DNA of 36,910 bases from Oscillospiraceae bacterium. GTDB lineage: Bacteria; Bacillota; Clostridia; Oscillospirales; Ruminococcaceae. The DNA lies in the NCBI GenBank assembly GCA_016281125.1, contig JAEEIA010000047.1, forward strand, positions 1 through 36,910. Reading direction: 5' to 3'. Shown here piece after piece: positions 6,639 to 14,310 of the stretch. The number at the start of each line of letters is the position of its first letter. Positions within the stretch are counted from its first letter, which is position 1. The notes under the pieces are model-generated. The model had not been told where the DNA came from and made no database searches. It was given only the letters and a program-made list of their open reading frames with translations. A program made the translations under genes and the position numbers.

Positions 6639-8189
6639 TTACTCGGTGAGGTCGGAGAAGTCGATCATACCGACAACAGCCTCGCCCTTGGCATTGGTCA
6701 TTTCCTTCAGGATCGTGATGATGGAAGCATCAATGCCGGTGTTCTTCTTGATCACGGCAACCTTGTACTTCGGATACAGCATGCCGACGCCGTCAATGTT
6801 CTGCGGCGCGGTCAGAATTCTCAGTGCATTGTCTACATCCGCGATCATTGTATCGGAACGCGGGCTGCCGTTTTCGGTGCGGACCATGACGACGAATTCG
6901 TCAGAACCGGTACGGAAGACAGAGCCGTTCGGGAACGAATCGGTCAGCTGTTTTGCGGTGCGGACGAGCATTTCGTCACCGGTATCGCTTCCGAATGCCG
7001 TGTTGATGCTGCTGAAATCAGCGAGGTTGAACATTGCGAAGAAGTACGGGTTGGTTTGACCGTCGGTGACGTCAGACAGGGAAATCGTCATCTTGACGCG
7101 GTTGCCGACCTCGGTGAGGACGTCATTGAACATTGCTGCATTCAGCGAATGCTTTGCCTGGTTCATACGCTCAACGGAAGCAACCAGCTTCATATTGACC
7201 TTTTCCTGCTTCTTGTTAAGGAATGCGAACAGGATCATGAGTGCGAGAATCAGCGCGGAGAAGATGCCGAGGAATGTTCTCATGGAGTACACCAGCTTGT
7301 AAACCTCAGACATCTGGTCGTTCATCATCAGAATCCAGTTGCGTTCCGGCATCCAGACAGATGCGCCGACAAAGGAACCGACATGCGGAAGTGCATATTC
7401 ATAGGTCGTGGAGATTTCGGTATTGATACCGTTGCGGTATTCATCACAGGTTCTGGTCAGGTCAGGGAGGACGACCGGCTGACCTGCGTTGTTCGGATCA
7501 TCCTGGTCAAACACATAAGCTGCTTTGACAACGTCCATCATGGTGTAGGTGGAATTTTCAAGACCCGGTGCCTTGATGCTGGACAGCTTGTTCATGATGA
7601 CGTCTGCGTCCAGTGCCAGACCGACGATGCCGAGCGGCTTGCCGCTGTCGCTGTAAACGCCCTTGTAGAGGGACATAACCTTATTGCTGGAGATCGGAGA
7701 AACAAGGATACCTGCATTGTAAATGACGTCCTTGTTCGCCATGATGCTGCTTTGCAGCTCGGAAAGATCCTCATCGGTGCGGAAAACCTTGCCGACCGCG
7801 CTGATGGAGCTGTGTGTCAGAAATTTGGCGGACCAGGTTGCGGTGTACAGACCTTCCACGCCGGTGATCTGCTGCGCAAAGCGCTCGGTACATTTCTGTG
7901 CTTCAATAACAGCATTTCTGTCGCCGGTGTTTTCCATCATCGCAATGATTTCCGGTGAGGTAGCAAACAGCTCCAGCTTGCTTTCCGCATTGCCGACGAA
8001 TTCCGAAACGATCAGCGCACGCTCATTTGCGATTGCACTGAGCTGCGCGGTTGCGCTTTCCTTTGTATGCTTGCTGACCTTTTGTGTGATAAAGAGAGAG
8101 AGAATCAGCATCAGCACAAACTGGACAATCATGATGCGGTTTAAGAAGCTGAAGCTCAGATCCTTCTTATTCTTATTGAGTTTACTCAC
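6639..8189 (-). CDS. Membrane Cache-type sensor with degenerate GGDEF domain
   Basis: 516 aa from a GTG start; AAGGGTGA lies 7 nt ahead. Transmembrane helix 1 at about 17-35, a large extracellular double-Cache-like ligand domain (about 36-300), transmembrane helix 2 at about 303-327, then a cytoplasmic GGDEF domain (about 355-510). GGDEF domains normally make cyclic di-GMP from GTP. Here the signature is R426-T-G-S-D-E-F432, so GG is GS, and the residue equivalent to the first metal-binding Asp of PleD (D327) is Asn388; N396 and D405 are kept. The pair of changes suggests a catalytically dead, perhaps GTP- or c-di-GMP-sensing, domain. Co-transcribed behind the deaminase-fold gene with a 30-nt gap. 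Confidence 0.82.
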   Translation of the reverse strand: MSKLNKNKKDLSFSFLNRIMIVQFVLMLILSLFITQKVSKHTKESATAQLSAIANERALIVSEFVGNAESKLELFATSPEIIAMMENTGDRNAVIEAQKCTERFAQQITGVEGLYTATWSAKFLTHSSISAVGKVFRTDEDLSELQSSIMANKDVIYNAGILVSPISSNKVMSLYKGVYSDSGKPLGIVGLALDADVIMNKLSSIKAPGLENSTYTMMDVVKAAYVFDQDDPNNAGQPVVLPDLTRTCDEYRNGINTEISTTYEYALPHVGSFVGASVWMPERNWILMMNDQMSEVYKLVYSMRTFLGIFSALILALMILFAFLNKKQEKVNMKLVASVERMNQAKHSLNAAMFNDVLTEVGNRVKMTISLSDVTDGQTNPYFFAMFNLADFSSINTAFGSDTGDEMLVRTAKQLTDSFPNGSVFRTGSDEFVVMVRTENGSPRSDTMIADVDNALRILTAPQNIDGVGMLYPKYKVAVIKKNTGIDASIITILKEMTNAKGEAVVGMIDFSDLTE

Positions 8190-8219
8190 AGTTCATTCAC
8201 CCTTTCCCAATACTTCTTT

Positions 8220-8846
8220 TTACTTTTTTCCGAACAGTCCGCCGAGCAGACCTTTTTTCTTCTGTGTGCTTTCGGTCAGTTCCTTCATGAGGGCAATATC
8301 CTCAGCTGACTCTTCCTCTTCCTTTGCAGCGGCCAGTAGGTTATTGACCTTGCCGCTCAGAAGCGCGCTTTTCGATCTTCCGGTCACAACCATGGATGAC
8401 CGGGTTGCAGATACCGGAATCTGCTGGAACTGTGCGTGCTGTGCCGAATTCCGATTGCTGGGCGTCTGCATCATCGGCGCACCCTGATTCTGCGCCATGA
8501 TTTCCTGGAACGGTACCGGACGGTCCGGCATGTTCACCATTGCCCCTGCATTGACCGGGTTCAGCGAGATGATGTACCGGATGCAGTTGATGCAGGGAAG
8601 CAGCGCAAGTCTGCTGTTTGCATCCACCAGAATCATCGCTTCGACCGCAGTTTCATTGAAGCCCTGCATGTTGCGGACGGCTTCTACCTCCGCATGTACT
8701 TCATTATGGCTGACACCGTTGAATACGCGCCCGGTCTTTGTCAGGATGACGCAGACCGTTGTATTCGGTTCGATGTAACCGCGGGATGAGATCATATAGT
8801 TGACCACATCCATTGCCATTTTGTAGATCTGATTGAAATCTACCAC
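8220..8846 (-). CDS. Cytidine-deaminase-fold protein of unknown substrate
   Basis: 208 aa from GTG at 8846; GGAGG lies 8 nt upstream. The N-terminal 105 residues have the zinc site of the cytidine deaminase superfamily: H51-A-E53 and P84-C85-x-x-C88, with 31 residues between the two blocks and the preceding TGRVFNGVSHNEV strand in the expected place. All zinc ligands and the proton-shuttle Glu are kept, so activity is plausible. The remaining 100 residues are low-complexity (Met/Pro/Gln/Asn, then Glu-rich and Lys-rich) and probably disordered, ending in GGLFGKK. Not a standard Cdd, which lacks such a tail. First gene of an operon with the GGDEF sensor; the substrate (nucleoside, base, nucleotide or nucleic acid) cannot be told. 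Confidence 0.72.
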   Translation of the reverse strand: MVDFNQIYKMAMDVVNYMISSRGYIEPNTTVCVILTKTGRVFNGVSHNEVHAEVEAVRNMQGFNETAVEAMILVDANSRLALLPCINCIRYIISLNPVNAGAMVNMPDRPVPFQEIMAQNQGAPMMQTPSNRNSAQHAQFQQIPVSATRSSMVVTGRSKSALLSGKVNNLLAAAKEEEESAEDIALMKELTESTQKKKGLLGGLFGKK

Positions 8847-9029
8847 GAAGCATTCCTCCTTTCCCTTTCCTAATCCCAAAAAGTGTACAACTTTTCAACG
8901 GCCGTATATCATCATGTCAAATATACAAACTGTAATATTTCCGACATAACCGTCTTCCGGCCGCCTGACGCCTCCGGGTGCTTCATGCTGCGTTGCAGGG
9001 CAGAATCATCCGGCTTGCCTTACACTTTT

Positions 9030-9058
9030 TTTATACCACAAAATGAAAGGATTGTCAA
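9030..9058 (-). promoter_or_regulatory. Sigma-A promoter of the deaminase/GGDEF operon
   Basis: On the minus strand TTGACA (9058-9053), 17 bp, TATAAA (9035-9030). The start codon is about 180 nt further on, so the 5' leader is long; I found no match to a known riboswitch in it, though it contains GC-rich blocks (around 8960-9020) able to fold. Confidence 0.75.
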
Positions 9059-9643
9059 GTCATTTTATGGATAAGTTTTCGCAAGATTTTACTACAAATT
9101 GCACAAATTAAAAGTTAATTAAGGCTAACATATATTACCTTGCTAATAGGCTAAACCGAAAGAAATACGCTGATAAATCACATGAAAACGAAGGAAATAC
9201 GTGAAAACAGCATCGGCCGAACGTCCGAAAGGAAAAAAGTAACGAATGCTTGAATTTTGTAATCAAAATGCAAAATAATACAGACTGTCAAAAATGTTTC
9301 ATAAAAAATATTTGAGCTTCAGCTGTCTGAAAATGTCATATATTGTCTGATTGTGTCTTTCGCTTTGCCCGGTGTAATACACAAAATAATAGATTGACTA
9401 TCAATTACAGATGGTATATTATTTCGCGAGGCTCAGAATCCGGAAAATCACTCCGGCGTGATCCGAAAGGATTGCTTGCGGACAACTTTTGCAGTCGCTT
9501 GTGCGTAACGAAAAAGAAAAAAAGACCGTTCCGTTCCGGGCGGAATGTGCCGCATCCGTGCGTTTTGTTCTGCATGTAAACGGCACACCGGAGGATTTCC
9601 TGCGCTTCTTATGGTGAGAATCCTTAAAAATCGGCTGTTTTGC
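9059..9643. other. Noncoding region with one orphan promoter
   Basis: This 585-bp stretch is AT-rich at its left and has no convincing ORF (no ribosome binding site with a matching start). A promoter-like pair TTGACT (9394-9399), 17 bp, TATTAT (9417-9422) points right. After it come short GC stems such as ATCC-GAAA-GGAT (about 9458-9469) and GTGCCG...CGGCAC (about 9547-9588). It could make a small RNA or a long leader for the S8 protease gene, which has its own promoter at 9644. Confidence 0.35.
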
Positions 9644-9672
9644 TTGCAGTGTTTGCTGATTTGTGCTATAAT
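9644..9672 (+). promoter_or_regulatory. Promoter of the S8 protease gene
   Basis: TATAAT at 9667-9672 with a weak -35 TTGCAG at 9644-9649, 17-bp spacer; about 80 nt before the ATG. Confidence 0.6.
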
Positions 9673-9752
9673 GGAAACAACAGATCATATTTACGGGTGA
9701 TCCGCGCCGTCAGAGCGGCGCCGTGAGTGATGAACAGAAAGGGTGAGATTCC

Positions 9753-12700
9753 ATGAAATATAAACGCGGCATCCGTGTGCTCAGCGCGCTGCTCTCGCTG
9801 GTACTGGCGGGCAGCAGCCTGAGCGGATATGCCGGCCGGATCGGCTTGGCAGCATCCGAACCGGCAGCGCAGACGGCGGCAGCTTCCGAAGCCGCAGGGC
9901 CGGAGGCGGCCGTTCCGGTGATTGTCACGCTGGATGCAGATTTTCTGCTGTCGGACGGCCGGCAGGCAGATTATCTCTGCACGCCGGAAGCGGCTGCACA
10001 GTGCGAAGAGCTCCGTGCAGAGCAGGATCGGATCATTGCCAGACTGACGGATCTTTATCCGCTGCTGAACGCGGATTACCGGTTCCTGACGCTGACAAAC
10101 GGCTTTTCCTGTTCGATGCCCACTTCTCTGATTCCGGAGGCGGAGGCGTTTCCCGGTGTCCGCAGCGTATCGCGTTCGCCCGTTATCGACTGTGTTCCGG
10201 ATATGTCCGATGCACTGGACATCGGCGGCATCTCCTCTTTCTATAATGATACCGATTGCCGCGGCGAAGGGCGGGTCATTGCGGTCATTGACTCCGAGCT
10301 CGATCTGAACCATCCGATGTTTGCGGCGCTGCCGGATCAGAAACAGACGAAGCTGACGAAGAATACAGTCAGCATGATTGCGTCCGGTGTCGGCTTTCAT
10401 GTGAATATTTCCGGTGAAGATGCATATTACAGCAGCAAGGTTCCCTATGCCGCGGATTATCTTGACAAGGATCCGCGCGCCGTCCGGAATCCGGATCCGC
10501 AGGAATACCACGGTACGCATGTGTCCGGCATCGCGGCAGGCAATGCCTTTCAGACCGATGACGGCGCGCTGATTTCCGGTGTTGCGCCGGACGCGCAGCT
10601 GGTGTTCATGGCGATTGACGGCCCTGCGCTGACGAATGCAGCCTTTATCGCGGCGCTGGAGGATGCTGTCAAGCTTCAGGCAGATGCAGCCAATATCAGC
10701 CTCGGCACTGCGATGGAGGTGCTTGACGCAGACAATCCGTTCCGTGACGCGGTCAATGCAGCGGAGGCGGCCGGGGTATCGGTCTGTATCGCTGCGGGCA
10801 ATGACGGCAACGGCGAGGATCTCGGGTTTATTCCGGAGCCGGATCAGCCCGATGTGTCCAAAATGAACGGCTTTATTACGGAGGACACGCGTGCGCTGGC
10901 CGTTGCATCTGCGGACAACAAATCGCAGATCCGGCTCCGCACGGCGGTGAATAACGGGCAGAGCATCGGGTATTCCGGCTATACGGATTCATCCGCTGCG
11001 GGCACCGGCGCACTCCGGTATATCGGGGATGTGCTTGGTGACGGGCCGTTTGAATATGAATACTGTGGGCTTGGATATGAAACCGATTTTCCGGGAAAAA
11101 ATATGAACGGAAAGATTGCACTGCTTGACCGCGGCATTATTTCCTTTACTGAAAAAGCGAAGAATGCTGCCGCTGTCGGTGCGGTTGGCGTGATCTGTAT
11201 TCAGAACAGCCCCGAGGCGCCCTCGGCCATGGTGAATGACGCATCCGTTCCGGTTGCAATGATTACGGTTGAGGCCGGTGAGATGCTGAAACAGGCGTGG
11301 GATAAGCGCATCAGCTTTACAGGCGGCTATACCTATGTGCAGCAGGATACCGGCGTGAGCGAGTATTCTGGATGGGGAGCGCATAATTCCCTTGACCTGC
11401 GCCCGGATATCATGGGCATCGGCGGAAATGTCCGCTCTGCCGCGTATGACAGTCAGACGTCGGTGCAGTCCGGCACGTCCATGGCGGCGCCTTATCTGAC
11501 GGGATGCACCGCGCTGCTGACGGAATATCTCCGCGAACAGGGCAGCTGGCTGACCGGCTCGGAGCGCGCACGGCGGATCCGCAATCTGCTGATGTCAACC
11601 GCAGTTCCTTATGAAAGTGGTGGGCTGCCGGTGTCGCCGCGGCGGCAGGGCGCAGGGCTTGTATCTTTGGACAATGCCGCCCGCACGCGGGTGATTCTGA
11701 CCGGGCAGGGCGGAGAAACCAAGATCAATCTGCGGGATCAGCTTGGCGCCGGATTCAGCTTCCCCGTGACGCTGAACAATTTCAGCAATGAGGCCGTGCA
11801 TTTTAACAGTGCCCGTCTTGTTCTGACGACGGATCACGCGTTTTATGATCAGGCATGTCAAAAGGTCAAGATTGAAGGGCAGCAGAAGCTGGACTGCGAA
11901 GCGGATCTCAGCGGCCTGCTGGATGCCCGTGCCTGGGAAACCCGCACGGTCAACGTACAGGTGACGCTGGACGGGCAGCAGGCGAATCAGATCCGGCAGA
12001 CCTTTGTCAACGGCTTTTTCATTGAGGGCTATCTCTATCTCGAGGGGTCACAGAACAATCCGGATCTGTCGATTCCGCTGCTGGGCTTTTCGGATGATTT
12101 TGCGGCGATTTCGATTTACGGCGATTCTGTCGGCGGCTTTGTATCGTGGGATGCGAACGGAATTCCCGGATACAAGAGCATCTCTGCGTTTCTGATGGAT
12201 CATCTGACAGAATTCCGCAAGGCTGCGAACTCCGGCAGCTACGAACAGCTGATGCAGTTCAATGCGTCTGCCGGGGCTGCTTCGGAACGGCTGTTTGTTT
12301 CCCCGAATGATGACGGGCTGGCCGATTTTCCGGGAATCCGGATGAATTCCCGCCGCGATGCACTGGTGATCGGCGGCGAGCTTCAGGATGCCGAGGGCAA
12401 TACCGTGGTTGAAGGATACGAGATGACTGAGAACCCGGTCAGTTCATTCAGCGCGAAGGAACTGACAGCTTTCCCGGTGACATTCGTTTACGGCACGAAG
12501 CAGCGCCTGAATGACCTGCCGGACGGCGATTACTCGCTGGCTGTCAGTGCGGGCATCACCAGAGAGGCGCTGACAGATGCGCCGCAGATCCGGAAGCTGC
12601 CCGTCACAATCGACAAGGCCGCGCCGCGGCTGGATATCCGGCAGACTGAGGCGTTCGGCCGTAAAATTCTCCAGATCCGTGCGCAGGACAAGTACCTGGA

Positions 12701-13913
12701 CAGCATTATGATACTGGGCAGCGGAACCGGAAAGCTGCGGAATGCCTGGGGCGTCCGCACCGCATCCTTTGAGGATTTCAACGCGCTGGTGATGGCGCTC
12801 ACGCTGAATGTCAGCAGCAGATCGGATACCGGCAGTGCATTCCTGAACTGGTATAATGACGCGTATCAGAAGGCGGCTGCCAGCCATCAGAATCTTCCGG
12901 ATTATGAATGCGAGAATTTTGCACCAATCGTCAATCAGCTGCGCGGCGATTATACCGATGAGGAATGGCTGGATCAGTACGATTTCACGGAATACATTGA
13001 AGCGAAACCGGATGCAAACGGCTTCTTCACCGTTGAGTATGACGTGACCGATATGGAACGCTACTATATTGCGGCGGCTGACCGTGCCTATAATATCACG
13101 GCGTCCGATCACGCAGACGAAACAGTGCGTCCGGATCAGATTGCGCTGGGTGTGTATGCCGGACAGTACGGCCTGTACGAGTTCAGGGACGGTCAGATGT
13201 ATGCGATCCCGCTTGGATACAGCGCTGCGCCGTTCCATGCGGATTATACAGTCAGAGTCGGCACGTTTGACAGTGTGGTGCAGATGCGCGCTGCTGACGG
13301 CGAAGCGGATTCCTTTGACTGGAAATGCAGGCTGACCGCTCCGGCGGAGGGCGAATATCTCCTTGATTTCTGCTATGCGGAGTATGCGGATGCGCCGCTG
13401 CGGATTCCCGATTTGCAGCAGGAGCATCTGAAAAAGACCGGCATTCCCACGCTGGAAGGGTATATCCGGATCAATACGGAGGATGCGGAGCGTGACTTTG
13501 TCAGGCCGGTGATGTATGAACTGACCGGCTGCGAACGCATTGACGCGATGTCCTATGCCTGTACGCAGGATGCCGTTGTGACGTTTTCCGCGGACTGCTG
13601 CAAGGGGCAGGGAGAACTGATCGAACATGTCAGCATTACGGTTGATCTCAAGACGGGCATTGCGACACTGCCGGACGGCAGTCAGCGCGATTTGCTGCAC
13701 CATGAGGTCAGGCTGACCGGTGACGTCGATTGCAGCGGACGCGTGGATGTTGCAGACGCGGTTCTGCTGGCGCGGTATGCCGTCAGCGACCGGACGGCGA
13801 CGATCTCGACGGTCGGCGTCCTGAACGGCGACTGCGACCATAACGGTCAGACGGAGGCTGCGGATATCGTACTGATTCTCCAGGCGATTGCAAGAATGAT
13901 TGAGCTGACCTGA
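9753..13913 (+). CDS. Cell-surface subtilisin-like (S8) protease with C-terminal dockerin
   Basis: 1386 aa, preceded by AAAGGGTGAG. Residues 1-33 are a signal peptide. The S8 catalytic triad is visible: D180 in AVIDSELDLNHP, H253 in HGTHVSGIAAG and S576 in SGTSMAAPYLTG; Asn of the oxyanion hole lies in AAGNDGNGEDLG. Between His and Ser there is a protease-associated insert (about 415-520), an architecture shared with lactocepin/C5a-peptidase cell-envelope proteases. The region after 620 looks like stacked beta domains (fibronectin-like), and residues 1323-1383 are a dockerin with loops DVDCSGRVDVAD and DCDHNGQTEAAD. There is no LPxTG anchor, so the dockerin is the likely attachment. Probable role: protein digestion or processing at the cellulosome surface. 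Transcribed alone. Confidence 0.9.
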   Translation: MKYKRGIRVLSALLSLVLAGSSLSGYAGRIGLAASEPAAQTAAASEAAGPEAAVPVIVTLDADFLLSDGRQADYLCTPEAAAQCEELRAEQDRIIARLTDLYPLLNADYRFLTLTNGFSCSMPTSLIPEAEAFPGVRSVSRSPVIDCVPDMSDALDIGGISSFYNDTDCRGEGRVIAVIDSELDLNHPMFAALPDQKQTKLTKNTVSMIASGVGFHVNISGEDAYYSSKVPYAADYLDKDPRAVRNPDPQEYHGTHVSGIAAGNAFQTDDGALISGVAPDAQLVFMAIDGPALTNAAFIAALEDAVKLQADAANISLGTAMEVLDADNPFRDAVNAAEAAGVSVCIAAGNDGNGEDLGFIPEPDQPDVSKMNGFITEDTRALAVASADNKSQIRLRTAVNNGQSIGYSGYTDSSAAGTGALRYIGDVLGDGPFEYEYCGLGYETDFPGKNMNGKIALLDRGIISFTEKAKNAAAVGAVGVICIQNSPEAPSAMVNDASVPVAMITVEAGEMLKQAWDKRISFTGGYTYVQQDTGVSEYSGWGAHNSLDLRPDIMGIGGNVRSAAYDSQTSVQSGTSMAAPYLTGCTALLTEYLREQGSWLTGSERARRIRNLLMSTAVPYESGGLPVSPRRQGAGLVSLDNAARTRVILTGQGGETKINLRDQLGAGFSFPVTLNNFSNEAVHFNSARLVLTTDHAFYDQACQKVKIEGQQKLDCEADLSGLLDARAWETRTVNVQVTLDGQQANQIRQTFVNGFFIEGYLYLEGSQNNPDLSIPLLGFSDDFAAISIYGDSVGGFVSWDANGIPGYKSISAFLMDHLTEFRKAANSGSYEQLMQFNASAGAASERLFVSPNDDGLADFPGIRMNSRRDALVIGGELQDAEGNTVVEGYEMTENPVSSFSAKELTAFPVTFVYGTKQRLNDLPDGDYSLAVSAGITREALTDAPQIRKLPVTIDKAAPRLDIRQTEAFGRKILQIRAQDKYLDSIMILGSGTGKLRNAWGVRTASFEDFNALVMALTLNVSSRSDTGSAFLNWYNDAYQKAAASHQNLPDYECENFAPIVNQLRGDYTDEEWLDQYDFTEYIEAKPDANGFFTVEYDVTDMERYYIAAADRAYNITASDHADETVRPDQIALGVYAGQYGLYEFRDGQMYAIPLGYSAAPFHADYTVRVGTFDSVVQMRAADGEADSFDWKCRLTAPAEGEYLLDFCYAEYADAPLRIPDLQQEHLKKTGIPTLEGYIRINTEDAERDFVRPVMYELTGCERIDAMSYACTQDAVVTFSADCCKGQGELIEHVSITVDLKTGIATLPDGSQRDLLHHEVRLTGDVDCSGRVDVADAVLLARYAVSDRTATISTVGVLNGDCDHNGQTEAADIVLILQAIARMIELT

Positions 13914-13935
13914 AAACGATAATATGTGTGCTGTA

Positions 13936-13963
13936 AGAGCCTTGCGGGAAACTGCAAGGCTCT
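13936..13963 (+). terminator. First copy of a duplicated terminator hairpin
   Basis: AGAGCCTTGC / GCAAGGCTCT with loop GGGAAACT. The stem and loop are repeated identically at 14179-14203, but this copy has lost a T-run; CAGACTG follows instead. Confidence 0.6.
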
Positions 13964-14178
13964 CAGACTGTCGATAAACTCGCAGAAAACCCAAAATAAA
14001 AGTTTTTGGTCGAGCTTTTTTCAAAAAGCTCGCGGGTCGAGGGCAGAGCCCTCGTCGCCCGTCGCAACGGGCGAAACTCCCCTGCGTTCAAGAGCTCGGC
14101 AGGCTTGGGGACCTGCGATAGAGGTCCCCATTCTTTAATAGCATCCGCGAAGCGGATACCTTTTTCGATAAACTGAAA
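13964..14178. repeat. Palindrome-rich insertion between duplicated terminators
   Basis: This 215-bp stretch holds at least three hairpins: GAGCTTTTT/AAAAAGCTC (around 14013-14032), CGAGGGC/GCCCTCG and CGCCCGT/ACGGGCG. TCGATAAACT occurs near both ends (13971-13980 and 14165-14174). It encodes nothing convincing. The layout fits a short nonautonomous repeat element (REP or MITE type) inserted at a terminator and duplicating it; similar sequence appears, from memory, in other Ruminococcus genomes. Confidence 0.5.
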
Positions 14179-14206
14179 GCCTTGCGGGAAACTGCAAGGC
14201 TCTTTT
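14178..14206 (+). terminator. Second copy of the duplicated terminator hairpin
   Basis: AGCCTTGC (14178-14185) / GCAAGGCT (14194-14201) with the same GGGAAACT loop, followed by CTTTTT, so this copy is a complete rho-independent terminator. Confidence 0.7.
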
Positions 14207-14211
14207 TCAGC

Positions 14212-14240
14212 TTGAAAACAGGATGCGTATATGCTATAAT
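14212..14240 (+). promoter_or_regulatory. Promoter of the AraC-hybrid regulator
   Basis: TTGAAA (14212-14217), 17 bp, TATAAT (14235-14240); the ATG is 70 nt downstream. Confidence 0.8.
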
Positions 14241-14251
14241 GAGCATATACG
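14226..14251. promoter_or_regulatory. Perfect palindromic operator over the -10 box
   Basis: CGTATATGCT (14226-14235), 6-bp centre ATAATG, AGCATATACG (14242-14251): a perfect 10-bp inverted repeat that covers the -10 element, so a bound dimer would block polymerase. Autorepression by the downstream regulator is the simplest reading; I saw no second copy in the window. Confidence 0.55.
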
Positions 14252-14310
14252 AACAGATCAGTCCGGATCTGACGGGCTGAAAGCATGATGCAGTGGGCGG
14301 TGTGAGAAGT

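Noticed and set aside
8847-9030. c-di-GMP riboswitch in the leader of the deaminase operon
   Set aside because: No match to the conserved core of known c-di-GMP aptamers that I can identify by eye.
9343-9579. 78-residue open frame in the noncoding stretch before the S8 protease
   Set aside because: No ribosome binding site, poly-Lys codons from an A-rich run, and the orphan promoter lies inside it.
13926-14138. 70-residue open frame across the palindrome-rich insertion
   Set aside because: Crosses three hairpins, has no ribosome binding site and only reflects the repeat sequence.
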